Assembly (NCBI GenBank): GCA_902582235.1
Contig: CACHQX010000002.1
Location: 106,042-170,041 of the forward strand
Length of the DNA: 64,000 nt
Direction: 5' to 3'
DNA from: an uncultured Pelagibacteraceae bacterium
GTDB taxonomy: Bacteria > Pseudomonadota > Alphaproteobacteria > Pelagibacterales > Pelagibacteraceae
Positions 25,881-34,466 of this stretch are shown here, in pieces; position 1 is the stretch's first letter; each line of letters begins with the position of its first letter. A program made the translations under genes and the position numbers. The notes beneath the pieces are model-generated. The model worked only from the letters and a program-made list of their open reading frames with translations, made no database searches and was not told where the DNA came from.

Positions 25881-26897
25881 TTACCAATTAATACTTAATT
25901 TCTTATTATTGCATATAGTCTCAAGTATGTTGAACATTAAAGGAAATTCATTTTTTTTAAGTTCCTTTAAAAGAATTGGACCAATTTCAAGTGCTAACTG
26001 TGCACCTTCAACAGTAATATCTTTCATAAATTTTTCTTTAGCTTCTTTATATAAAGTTCCTTGTCCTAAATATTTCCCCATTTGGCTATTTCTCCCACCT
26101 ATTGCACTTACATATAAATCTCCCAAACCTGCAAGTCCATAAACTGTTGTTTCATTACCACCAAAGTATTTGACAAATTTTACCATCTCAGAAATTGAGC
26201 GATGAATTAAAGATGCTGAGGTATTCAAAAAGTATTTCGATTTAATACTTTCAGGTGCGCTTGGGTTGCTTAAACCTTCTGAGGCTCCAATTAACATAGA
26301 ATAGATATTTTTAATTGCACCACAAAATTCTACTCCTTTTATATCTTCTGATAGCTCTGTCGAATAATATTCAGTTGTTATAATTTTCTGTATTAATTTT
26401 GCTGTATCTTTGTTTTCACTAGCAATTACTGTCCCTGTTCTCATCTTATTTGCTAATCCAGCTGCAAGACAAGGTCCTTTTATTGCTGATACGACGACAT
26501 CATCAAAACCATTTTTTTTTAGTTCATTTTTAATTCTATAAGAAATGGTTATTAATTTTCCTTTCTCGACACTCAAACCCTTAGTTAATAAAACTATATT
26601 AAGTTTTTTATTTCCCATTTGAGAAATTTGATCAATAAACCAATTAACCCCAGGAGAGCTCACTGCGCATACAATCAAGTCAGAATCAGAATGATCCTTA
26701 ATTCCTTCAAATTTTCCAATTTTGAGTTTCTTTGGTAAAGTGACTTTCAATGCTGGATGTGGTGATTTTGAAATTTCGTCAACTAAATCATTTTCTAGAT
26801 GTGTCCCAATTAAGGTGACGTCATTCCCATTTTCAATACAAGGGATCGTGAAAGCTGATCCCATCGCACCGGCTCCAATTATAATAATTTTAGTCAT
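25881..26897 (-). CDS. gpsA: glycerol-3-phosphate dehydrogenase [NAD(P)+]-like
   Basis: 338 residues. N-terminal NAD(P) site IIIIGAGAMGSAFTIP (about 4-19), LLTKGLSVEKGK (about 102-113, usual TKGL), GPCLAAGLANKMRTGTVIAS (partial; catalytic neighbourhood) and EFCGAIKNIYSMLIGASEGL (Lys in CGAIKN is the conserved catalytic residue). C-terminal GLAGLGDLYVSAIGGRNSQMG matches family. It is somewhat divergent in the middle, so a related sugar-phosphate dehydrogenase is possible. Would make sn-glycerol-3-phosphate for phospholipids. Confidence 0.85.
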   Translation of the reverse strand: MTKIIIIGAGAMGSAFTIPCIENGNDVTLIGTHLENDLVDEISKSPHPALKVTLPKKLKIGKFEGIKDHSDSDLIVCAVSSPGVNWFIDQISQMGNKKLNIVLLTKGLSVEKGKLITISYRIKNELKKNGFDDVVVSAIKGPCLAAGLANKMRTGTVIASENKDTAKLIQKIITTEYYSTELSEDIKGVEFCGAIKNIYSMLIGASEGLSNPSAPESIKSKYFLNTSASLIHRSISEMVKFVKYFGGNETTVYGLAGLGDLYVSAIGGRNSQMGKYLGQGTLYKEAKEKFMKDITVEGAQLALEIGPILLKELKKNEFPLMFNILETICNNKKLSINW

Positions 26898-26976
26898 ATA
26901 CGATAATCTCTATGCACTAATTATTTGATTTAGTCTAGCCTTAGAGTTACCTTATAATTTCTTATTATTTAAACAA

Positions 26977-28113
26977 ATGCATAAAAACCTATACCTGAGT
27001 CATAAATTTACAAAAATTATTAATAATGAAAATTTTGAATTTGATCGTTCAAAAATATTAAACATCTTAAATAGTGATTTAATAGAAGATGCATATAAAA
27101 CGATTTCAAAATGGCAAAAATATCAACCTACCCCGTTAGAAAGTTTAAGTAAACTTTGTAAAGAATTAAGACTAAAAAATATCTTTTACAAAGATGAAGC
27201 TAAGAGATTTGGTCTCAAATCTTTTAAAGCCCTTGGCGGCGCCTATGCTGTACAAAAAATAACTAAAGGGAGAAAAGACATTATAGTATCAACAGCTACT
27301 GCAGGAAATCACGGCAAATCAGTTGCCTGGGGAGCAAAAAATTTGGGATTAAATTGTAAAATTTTTATTAGTGGAAATGTAAGCGAAACAAGAGCTGAAG
27401 AAATGAGAAATTTGAATGCTGAAGTGATCAGAGTTAAAGGAAATTATGAGGACTCTCTAAATGTGTGTAAAGAAGAGTCAAAAAAAAACAATTGGGAGAT
27501 TATTCAAGATGTAGCGTGGCCAAATTACGAACTCGTTCCAAAACTTACAATGGCTGGATATTCGACAATGATAAAAGAAATTTCAGTTCAAACAAATGAA
27601 TATATCACACATATTTTTTTACAAGCTGGTGTTGGGGGTATGGCGGCAGGGTTAGTTGCTGGTGTAGCTAATTATTTCAAAAAGGTTCCAAAAATTATTA
27701 TTGTTGAACCTGAAAATGCAAATTGTGTAATGCAGAGTATTGAAAACAATACTCCTACAAGTGTAGATATTAAGAAAGAAAGTATAATGGGCGGCATGTC
27801 TTGTGGAGAGGTGTCATTAGTCCCATGGCAAATATTAAAAAATTCTGTAAATAATTGTATTAGTGTTTCAGATAAATTCGTCTCACAAACTGTAGCAATG
27901 TTAGCAGATAAAGTATTAAGTGATATTTCAATAGAAGGAGGTGAATGTTCAACACCTGGGATCACAAGTTTAATTTCATGTTGTAATAATGAAGAAGCAA
28001 AGAGTGACCTAGAAATAAATGAAAATTCAAATATATTATTAATAGGTTGTGAAGGATCTGCAGATATAGATCTTTACAAGAAGTTATTAAGCGAAGGAAA
28101 AAAATTGATTTAA
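26977..28113 (+). CDS. dpaL: diaminopropionate ammonia-lyase-like PLP enzyme
   Basis: 378 residues, fold type II PLP family. PLP lysine is in FGLKSFKALGGAYA (about 73-86). Further motifs: STATAGNHGKSVAWGAK (about 108-124), YSTMIKEI, QAGVGGMAAGLV (phosphate cradle) and MGGMSCGEVSLVPW. These match diaminopropionate ammonia-lyase (2,3-diaminopropionate to pyruvate and ammonia) better than threonine dehydratase, including the absence of an ACT domain. The actual amine substrate in this organism is not known. A short hypothetical gene follows 4 bases after it. Confidence 0.85.
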   Translation: MHKNLYLSHKFTKIINNENFEFDRSKILNILNSDLIEDAYKTISKWQKYQPTPLESLSKLCKELRLKNIFYKDEAKRFGLKSFKALGGAYAVQKITKGRKDIIVSTATAGNHGKSVAWGAKNLGLNCKIFISGNVSETRAEEMRNLNAEVIRVKGNYEDSLNVCKEESKKNNWEIIQDVAWPNYELVPKLTMAGYSTMIKEISVQTNEYITHIFLQAGVGGMAAGLVAGVANYFKKVPKIIIVEPENANCVMQSIENNTPTSVDIKKESIMGGMSCGEVSLVPWQILKNSVNNCISVSDKFVSQTVAMLADKVLSDISIEGGECSTPGITSLISCCNNEEAKSDLEINENSNILLIGCEGSADIDLYKKLLSEGKKLI

Positions 28114-28117
28114 TTGT

Positions 28118-28564
28118 ATGAAAAAATTAAGCGACGCAGAGATTTATAGATTATTTAAACCGGAACTTTCCCCAAAAAAAATGCTTGAGTTGGGAGTTTT
28201 TGGTGGATCTTACTTTGGAAATAACATTAGAGAGTTTCCAAAAAGTTGGTTTGTAAAAGCTAAACTGAGTAAGACTTTTGATGTAAATATAAATAGATTT
28301 AAAGTGAAAGCCGGACTTTCTAGGGAACACTGGATTGAGAAAGGATGGATATTTAAGGAAGATCCTTTAGGTTGGTTCCAATGGTATTGTAGATTCTCAA
28401 TGGGTAGAAGAATACCAAAAGTAGATATAACTCAAATTAAAAGATGGAAAAATTTTAGAAGACATGTGACTGCTATTGAAAAAAATTGTGAAAAAGGAAA
28501 TTTAACTTGCAGAAGAAGACAGAGACAAGCTATTTTACAATGGGCATATGATCCTCACATCTAA
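28118..28564 (+). CDS. conserved hypothetical protein, 148 aa
   Basis: I do not recognise a named family. The sequence is basic and rich in Trp, Arg and Lys: MLELGVFGGSYFGNNIREFPKSWF (partial, about 22-45), WIEKGWIFKEDPLGWFQWYCRF (about 67-88), then a block with three RR pairs (FRRHV, CRRRQRQAILQWAYDPH). Cys and Trp are spaced regularly, which suggests a compact, possibly nucleic-acid-binding fold. The C-terminal four bases overlap the convergent yjbQ gene. It is probably cotranscribed with the dpaL-like gene. Confidence 0.7.
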   Translation: MKKLSDAEIYRLFKPELSPKKMLELGVFGGSYFGNNIREFPKSWFVKAKLSKTFDVNINRFKVKAGLSREHWIEKGWIFKEDPLGWFQWYCRFSMGRRIPKVDITQIKRWKNFRRHVTAIEKNCEKGNLTCRRRQRQAILQWAYDPHI

Positions 28565-28980
28565 TCACCAATAAAATGGTGAATAATTTTTCTCACCTGA
28601 CTTTCAATTCTGTGCTCAAACAAATAAATTCCTTGCCATGTACCTAACAATAATTCCTTTTTTTTTATACTAAGAGAAATTTGGTTATTGGTTAAAGCAG
28701 ACTTAATATGTGCAGGCATATCATCTTTTCCCTCAGATTTATGTATGTAGGATTTTTCATCCATAGGAACCAATCTATCAAAATAATTTAATAAATCTGT
28801 TTGAACATCTGGATCAGCATTTTCTTGAACAATTAAGGACGCGCTTGTATGTTGAATGCTTAAATTTAATATTCCATCATTAAAAGAATTTTCCTTGATC
28901 CAATTTATGGTTTGATCAGTAAAATTATATAATTTTTGTCCGTTTGTTTTTAGTCTTAATTCAAAAAACTTTTGCTTCAT
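28561..28980 (-). CDS. yjbQ: YjbQ/UPF0047 family protein
   Basis: 139 residues, whole-length match to the YjbQ (TIGR00149/UPF0047) family: LSIQHTSASLIVQENADP (about 41-58), DMPAHIKSALT (about 87-97), LLGTWQGIYLFEHR (about 110-123). The conserved His and Glu residues form a metal-like site. Some members substitute for thiamine-phosphate synthase. The gene overlaps the upstream cupin by four bases and ends an acnA-yfgM-bamB-cupin-yjbQ run. Confidence 0.92.
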   Translation of the reverse strand: MKQKFFELRLKTNGQKLYNFTDQTINWIKENSFNDGILNLSIQHTSASLIVQENADPDVQTDLLNYFDRLVPMDEKSYIHKSEGKDDMPAHIKSALTNNQISLSIKKKELLLGTWQGIYLFEHRIESQVRKIIHHFIGD

Positions 28981-29405
28981 TTTTTAGTTTTAAAATCAAT
29001 TCCATACTCTGATCTTGGTCCTTTCCTTAATCCATATGGGCCCGCTATGAATATAGTTAGGGGTTTAGTACCTGGCTTAATATCAATTCTATGATGTGTG
29101 TTCGCAGATCTAAAACCAATATAACCTGCTGGTCTCCAGAATTTTCCACTTTTTAATGTTTCAAAGTATCCATCTCTTAAAATTATTGTTATAAACGGAA
29201 ACGGATGATTATGAACACCTTCTCCATGATCGTCATCAAGCATTTCATGTATCAAAATATTAAATGGAAACCATTTTGGTCTATGTCTAAAAATTAAATA
29301 GTATCTATTCATCCAAGGTTTGGCTTTTTCATATTCTGGATGGGAAGGTCCTCTATCTAAAACAATTTTTTTTCTACCTAATTTTTCAAGAATTTTGAGA
29401 AGCAT
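28977..29405 (-). CDS. cupin-fold protein, 142 aa
   Basis: 142 residues with a double His/His and His/Glu pattern typical of metal-binding cupins: ILIHEMLDDDHGEGVHNHPFPF (partial, about 52-73), then GYFETLKSGKFWRPAGYIGFRSANTHHRI, ending GPYGLRKGPRSEYGID. The HNHP and THHRI histidines are probable ligands. Substrate unknown. Its ATG shares one base with the bamB stop (TAATG), and its stop shares four with yjbQ. Confidence 0.7.
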   Translation of the reverse strand: MLLKILEKLGRKKIVLDRGPSHPEYEKAKPWMNRYYLIFRHRPKWFPFNILIHEMLDDDHGEGVHNHPFPFITIILRDGYFETLKSGKFWRPAGYIGFRSANTHHRIDIKPGTKPLTIFIAGPYGLRKGPRSEYGIDFKTKK

Positions 29406-30700
29406 TAATTTAATCTAATTATTGAATTATCTTTTGCAATATATAAACTTTTATTGAAATAAACAGGTCTTTGAAGTTTATTGTTATCTAATTTTAATGT
29501 TTTTTCAATTTTACCTTCTTTGAAATTTACAACCAAGATTCTTCCATTATTCGTTGAGACATAAATATAAAATTTTCCAACTAAAAAACCTGTGGGTAGG
29601 TAATTTTTTTTTCGTTTCTCATTAATGTTCTTAAATAAATCATTAATTCTTATAATTTGACCCGTCTCTTTATTCATTACTACAAGTAAACCATTGTCTG
29701 AAATTGTCACCAAATAATCACCTATTATTGCTGGTCTTAATTCAGAGCTGAAATCCTGCTTCCAATTAATTATTCCTGAAAGTAAATCGATTGAAAAAAA
29801 TTGATTATTATTATTTGAAACAAATATTGACTCTTTATCAGAGACAATGTCAGATAATTTTAAAAAAAAGGTACTTCCAAAAGATACATTTGATTGGGTG
29901 GGTGTTTGCCAAATTACCTTTCCACTAGAAATATTTACCGCAGTAACATCTCCTATAGAGTTACTAAAAAAAGCATTATCATTATTTAAAATAAGTGATT
30001 GTTTTTTCTGAGATCTCAAGAGTGATTGCTGGGTTTTTACTGACCATAATAGATCTCCTGTCTGTAAAGAGAAACATCTTAAATTATTCTCCATATCAAT
30101 TATTAAAGCTTTATTTTCAAATATTTTAATTTGAGAGTTAAATGAAGAAGAGTGTTTTTTTTTCCACTTAAGTTCTCCAGTATTCTTATTAATTACATAA
30201 TAATTTGCTACACTATCTGCAACAAATATATCTTCTTCACTTTCACCAAAAAATAGAATTGGTTGTAATTTCTTATCTTGTTTTGTGTAATGGTTTTGTT
30301 TCCAAATTATATTTGAATTATTATCGAATTTGATTATTGTTCCATTACTGTCAAAGTAAAATAAGTGATTTTTATCTAATAATATTTCAGGTTCGAAATT
30401 TGAGAATGATCTTATCGTTTTAAAATTATATTTTGACATCTTTTCAAGATTTGCATCAAAATTTATAAAACTATCATTATTTAATTGCTGATTGGTATCT
30501 ACTTTTAAATTTTTTGGAAGTGTAATCTTAAAGTTCTGGTTAAATTCATTTAAGGATCGCTTTTTACTCTTTAATAAAACTGTCGTTGAACTTTTATCAA
30601 CCAAAATTTTTTTTTCTTTTGTCCAAAATTTTGAGTTAGGGTTTAATGAACAATCAAGAAGAAATAAAAATATTATTAAATGGAAATATCTCTTAATCAC
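29405..30700 (-). CDS. bamB: outer membrane assembly lipoprotein BamB (PQQ-like beta-propeller)
   Basis: 431 residues from the GTG at 30700 (AGAGGAA ribosome site five bases upstream); the frame extends one codon to a TTG. Lipobox-like LLDC at about 15-18 makes it a lipoprotein. The rest is a WD/PQQ-type propeller with repeated strands of the GxxxWK type (NNSNIIWKQN, NTGELKWKKK, QTGDLLWSVK, SSGKVIWQTP, LSGIINWKQD, ETGQIIR). In the BAM complex it scaffolds BamA for outer-membrane protein insertion. It follows the yfgM-like gene with an 8-base overlap, the same order as in other proteobacteria, which supports the name. Confidence 0.9.
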   Translation of the reverse strand: MIKRYFHLIIFLFLLDCSLNPNSKFWTKEKKILVDKSSTTVLLKSKKRSLNEFNQNFKITLPKNLKVDTNQQLNNDSFINFDANLEKMSKYNFKTIRSFSNFEPEILLDKNHLFYFDSNGTIIKFDNNSNIIWKQNHYTKQDKKLQPILFFGESEEDIFVADSVANYYVINKNTGELKWKKKHSSSFNSQIKIFENKALIIDMENNLRCFSLQTGDLLWSVKTQQSLLRSQKKQSLILNNDNAFFSNSIGDVTAVNISSGKVIWQTPTQSNVSFGSTFFLKLSDIVSDKESIFVSNNNNQFFSIDLLSGIINWKQDFSSELRPAIIGDYLVTISDNGLLVVMNKETGQIIRINDLFKNINEKRKKNYLPTGFLVGKFYIYVSTNNGRILVVNFKEGKIEKTLKLDNNKLQRPVYFNKSLYIAKDNSIIRLN

Positions 30701-31334
30701 CAAAATTCCTCTTTATACGTCTCTCAGCTTCAACTCTGATTTCATTGTTTACTACTTCAGAATTAACTATTTCTTTCAGGAAATCTTTTGACTTTAGCAA
30801 ATTATTATTATGTTCAAAATAGTCTGCCATTAGAAGTAATGCGTGAGATTTCCACACACTTTGTGATTTGAGTAAAGGATTTAATATGTCAAGTAGCTCA
30901 TTTTCTGAGGCTATATCCGCATTATACATAGCTTTTTTATAAATGATTAGATTTTTAATTTCCTTTTCCTTTTGAGATTTTATTACCATATCAAAAAAAT
31001 TATTAATTTCTTTTTGATCATTCACCAAATTATTTTCGATGATGAAATATAGTGATAAAGCAGAATAAATTGGATCTTTTTTTTTTATAATTTTTACTAA
31101 TTGTTCAACATCATTGGAGTTTTGAATTGTTATTTCTTTCAAAGTAATTTGATTATAAGTCTCGGCAATCTCTAATTTTTCCCTTTTTTCATATTCTTGA
31201 TAACCAAAGTATGAAAATAATAGCAACAATATTGATACTAATGAACCTACTAACTTTTTAAAGTTATTAGAAAAAAAATTTTTTATTTTTTCAATTCTTG
31301 TATTTTGATTAATGATTTCTATATCTTCTGACAT
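30693..31334 (-). CDS. YfgM-like membrane-anchored TPR protein
   Basis: 213 residues: cytoplasmic N-terminus, one membrane helix at about 28-47 (LVGSLVSILLLLFSYFGYQE), then an alpha-helical TPR-type periplasmic domain. Matches the layout and length of YfgM, an ancillary SecYEG-associated chaperone factor. Gene order yfgM-bamB is conserved in many proteobacteria. No strict sequence motif supports it otherwise. Begins two bases after acnA and overlaps bamB. Confidence 0.8.
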   Translation of the reverse strand: MSEDIEIINQNTRIEKIKNFFSNNFKKLVGSLVSILLLLFSYFGYQEYEKREKLEIAETYNQITLKEITIQNSNDVEQLVKIIKKKDPIYSALSLYFIIENNLVNDQKEINNFFDMVIKSQKEKEIKNLIIYKKAMYNADIASENELLDILNPLLKSQSVWKSHALLLMADYFEHNNNLLKSKDFLKEIVNSEVVNNEIRVEAERRIKRNFGD

Positions 31335-31336
31335 TA

Positions 31337-34006
31337 TTAAATTGTATTTCTTAGAACGTATTGAAGAATCCCACCGTGTTTATAATATTCTAATTCATTA
31401 TTAGTATCTATTCTGCACAACATTTTAAATTTTTTTATTTCTCCATTTTGATATTTAAATTCGACAGATAATTTATCCCCAGGATTGAGTCCTTTTTCTA
31501 TTCCATTGACTGTAATTATTTCTGAACCTGTAAGTTTTAATTTTTTTCTGTCTATACCATCTATGAACTGTAATGGTAATATTCCCATTCCAATTAAATT
31601 CGATCTATGTATTCTCTCAAAACTTTCAGCAAATACAGATTTTACTCCTAAAAGTTTTGTACCCTTAGCTGCCCAATCTCTTGAAGAGCCTGTTCCATAT
31701 TCTTTGCCGCCAATAACTATTAAATCAGTTTTTCTTTTTTTATACTCCTCTACTGCTTCAAAAACTGGCATTATTTTTTCCTCAGGGTACAGTTTAGTAA
31801 ATCCCCCTTCAGTTCCTGGTGCCATCTCATTTCTTATTCTAATATTTGCAAAGGTTCCTCTCATCATAACTTCATGATTACCTCTTCTAGAACCGTAAGA
31901 ATTAAAATCTTTTTGTAGAACTTGATTTTTCATAAAATAATCACCCGTTGGACTCTCTTTTTGAATTGAGCCAGCTGGAGATATATGATCTGTCGTAACC
32001 ATGTCTCCTAAAATTAATAAAGGTCTAGCATTAATAATATCCTTAAATCCATCAGGGCTATCTTTAAGATTCTCGAAGAATGGTGGTTTTTTCACATATG
32101 TTGAGTTGTCATCCCATTCATAGATGCTGCTTTCTTTTGTTTTGATATTTTGCCATTGTGATGGTCCTTTGGATACATTTGAATATCTATTAATAAACAT
32201 TTCTGCATTTAGAGAATTACTTAATGTGTCTTCAATCTCTTTATTAGATGGCCAAATATCTTTTAAAAAAATATCTTTTCCATCTTTAGATTTCCCCAAT
32301 GAATCTTTATAAAAATCAAATTTCATGTGTCCAGCTAGTGCATAGGCTACTACTAAGGGTGGTGATGCCAAATAATTAGCTTTAATCAGTGGAGAGATTC
32401 TTCCTTCAAAATTTCTATTACCAGATAATACTGAAACGGCATAAATATTATTTTTTTGAACAGCTGAAGATATATTTTCTGGTAATGGACCAGAGTTACC
32501 AATACAAGTTGTGCAACCATAACCAACAAGATTGAAACCGAGCTTATCTAGGTAAACGTTTAAACCGGCTTTTGCTAAGTAATCAGTAACTACTTGAGAC
32601 CCTGGTGCAAGAGAAGTTTTTACCCACGGCTTTGTTGTTAACCCAAGATCGCAAGCTTTCTTTGCAAGTAAACCTGCTCCGATAAGTACATTAGGATTTG
32701 ATGTATTTGTACACGAAGTGATTGCTGCTATTAAAATAGAACCATCTTTAATTTCATAATCTGTCCCATCAACTTTTGAAGTGGAAAAAGTTTCCCTTTT
32801 TGTAATGTTTTTAAAATTTAAATCAAAATCTTTAGAAGCCTCTGTTAATAAAACTTTATCTTGAGGTCTTTTAGGCCCAGAAATTGTTGGAACGACTGTA
32901 GACATATCTAACTTAAGAGTGTCAGTGAAAACCATATCATCACTTACCCATAACCCTTGCTCTTGTGCATATCTTTTAACTATTTCTACTTGATTTTTAT
33001 CTCTACCAGAAAACTCTAGATATTTTAAAGTTTCATCATCAATTGGAAAAAAACCACATGTTGCTCCATACTCTGGTGCCATATTAGCTATAGTTGCTCT
33101 GTCAGCAAGAGTAAGATTTTTAAGTCCCTCCCCATAAAATTCAACAAACTTTCCAACAACACCTTTATCCCTTAACATTTTAACTACTGTCAAAACTAAG
33201 TCAGTTGCAGTTGTACCTTCTGGAAGTTTATTTGTTATTTCAAAACCAATCACTTCAGGTATTAACATGGAGATCGGCTGCCCGAGCATACCGGCTTCCG
33301 CTTCTATGCCTCCTACTCCCCATCCAAGAACAGACAAGCCATTTACCATAGTAGTGTGGCTATCAGTTCCTACTAAAGTATCTGGAAAAATATAATCTTT
33401 GTTTTCAAATTTTTCTTTCCATACTACTTTGGAAAGATACTCTAGATTAACTTGATGGCATATCCCAGTCCCTGGTGGAACTATTCTAAAATTATCAAAA
33501 GCTTGTTGTCCCCATTTCAAAAAAGAATATCTCTCAGCATTTCTCTGGAATTCAATTTCCACATTTTTCTTTAACGAGTCTGGAGTTGAAAACTTATCAA
33601 CTTGTACTGAGTGGTCGATCACTAAATCAACAGAAGACAATGGATTTATTATTTGTGGATCCATATTTTTTTCTTTAACAGCCTCACGCATAGCAGCTAA
33701 ATCTGCGACTGCGGGTATTCCTGTATAATCTTGTAGAAGTACTCTAGCAGGTCTATACGCAATTTCTGTCTCGGACTTTTTATCTTTTAGCCATTTTTGC
33801 AAAGCAAGGATTTGATCTTTGGTGACTGTCTTGCCATCTTCATACCGTAGTAAATTTTCTAATAAAACTTTTAATGATTTAGGTAGTTTTTCTATACCTT
33901 TTAAACCATTCTGTTCTGCAGTTTTCAAAGAAAAAAAATTATATTCTTTTTCATTAATATTAATCGAGGTGAGAGATTTATAAGAATTTTTATTTCCTGG
34001 TTTCAT
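31337..34006 (-). CDS. acnA: aconitate hydratase
   Basis: 889 residues, AcnA/IRP1 type. Interconverts citrate and isocitrate through a 4Fe-4S cluster. Cluster cysteines: CTNTSNP (about 440) and GYGCTTCIGNSG (about 500-511). Other landmarks: VGTDSHTTMVNGLSVLGWGVGGIEAE (partial, about 214 on) and the C-terminal GKEYGTGSSRDWAAKG and SFERIHRSNLIGMG swivel-domain motifs. Upstream is a 91-base gap to csaA with an inverted repeat ATTTG-CGA-CAAAT. Followed by yfgM after two bases. Confidence 0.98.
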   Translation of the reverse strand: MKPGNKNSYKSLTSININEKEYNFFSLKTAEQNGLKGIEKLPKSLKVLLENLLRYEDGKTVTKDQILALQKWLKDKKSETEIAYRPARVLLQDYTGIPAVADLAAMREAVKEKNMDPQIINPLSSVDLVIDHSVQVDKFSTPDSLKKNVEIEFQRNAERYSFLKWGQQAFDNFRIVPPGTGICHQVNLEYLSKVVWKEKFENKDYIFPDTLVGTDSHTTMVNGLSVLGWGVGGIEAEAGMLGQPISMLIPEVIGFEITNKLPEGTTATDLVLTVVKMLRDKGVVGKFVEFYGEGLKNLTLADRATIANMAPEYGATCGFFPIDDETLKYLEFSGRDKNQVEIVKRYAQEQGLWVSDDMVFTDTLKLDMSTVVPTISGPKRPQDKVLLTEASKDFDLNFKNITKRETFSTSKVDGTDYEIKDGSILIAAITSCTNTSNPNVLIGAGLLAKKACDLGLTTKPWVKTSLAPGSQVVTDYLAKAGLNVYLDKLGFNLVGYGCTTCIGNSGPLPENISSAVQKNNIYAVSVLSGNRNFEGRISPLIKANYLASPPLVVAYALAGHMKFDFYKDSLGKSKDGKDIFLKDIWPSNKEIEDTLSNSLNAEMFINRYSNVSKGPSQWQNIKTKESSIYEWDDNSTYVKKPPFFENLKDSPDGFKDIINARPLLILGDMVTTDHISPAGSIQKESPTGDYFMKNQVLQKDFNSYGSRRGNHEVMMRGTFANIRIRNEMAPGTEGGFTKLYPEEKIMPVFEAVEEYKKRKTDLIVIGGKEYGTGSSRDWAAKGTKLLGVKSVFAESFERIHRSNLIGMGILPLQFIDGIDRKKLKLTGSEIITVNGIEKGLNPGDKLSVEFKYQNGEIKKFKMLCRIDTNNELEYYKHGGILQYVLRNTI

Positions 34007-34097
34007 ATCAAATTATTTTTTTGAGTAAAAAGTAAGCTGACATAACATAATAAAATAATTAAATAAATTTATCATTTGTCGCAAATTTACTAGCAAA

Positions 34098-34439
34098 TTA
34101 AGCTATCGGTAACCCATCATCAGTTTTCTGTGAAGGGTGGAGTAATACAACTTTTCCCTCTTGGTCGATTGCACCAAGTATTAAAACCTGTGAAACAACT
34201 CCAGCGATATTTTTTTCTGCAAAATTACAGACACCAATAACCTGCTTATTCATCAAATTTTCCTCATTATAATAATGTGTAATTTGGGCAGAAGATTGTT
34301 TAATGCCTATTTCTTTTCCAAAATCAACCTTTACAACTAGTGAAGGTTTTCGAGCCTTTTCATTTTTTTTGACTGAAATTACAGTACCGATTCTTAAATC
34401 GATCTTATCAAACTGATCATAGGATATTTGTTCTTTCAT
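34098..34439 (-). CDS. csaA: tRNA-binding EMAP/CsaA-type protein
   Basis: 113 residues, a single EMAP/tRNA-binding OB-fold domain: FDKIDLRIGTVISVKKNEKARKPSL (partial, about 9-33), LVVKVDFG, KQSSAQITHYY and the conserved VIGVCNFAEKNIAGVVSQVLILGA. CsaA-type proteins have export-chaperone and tRNA-binding activities; the physiological role here is unknown. Own transcription unit, with its start near argE on the opposite strand (27 bases). Confidence 0.9.
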   Translation of the reverse strand: MKEQISYDQFDKIDLRIGTVISVKKNEKARKPSLVVKVDFGKEIGIKQSSAQITHYYNEENLMNKQVIGVCNFAEKNIAGVVSQVLILGAIDQEGKVVLLHPSQKTDDGLPIA

Positions 34440-34466
34440 GGAATTAATATATAATTCTTTTTACGA

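Noticed and set aside
26977..28113. EutB-type hydroxyectoine dehydratase
   Set aside because: Motifs fit diaminopropionate ammonia-lyase better and it is not near the doeA/eutA genes.
31485..31877. 130-codon ORF antisense to acnA
   Set aside because: Opposite strand of highly conserved aconitase sequence, no upstream start signals.
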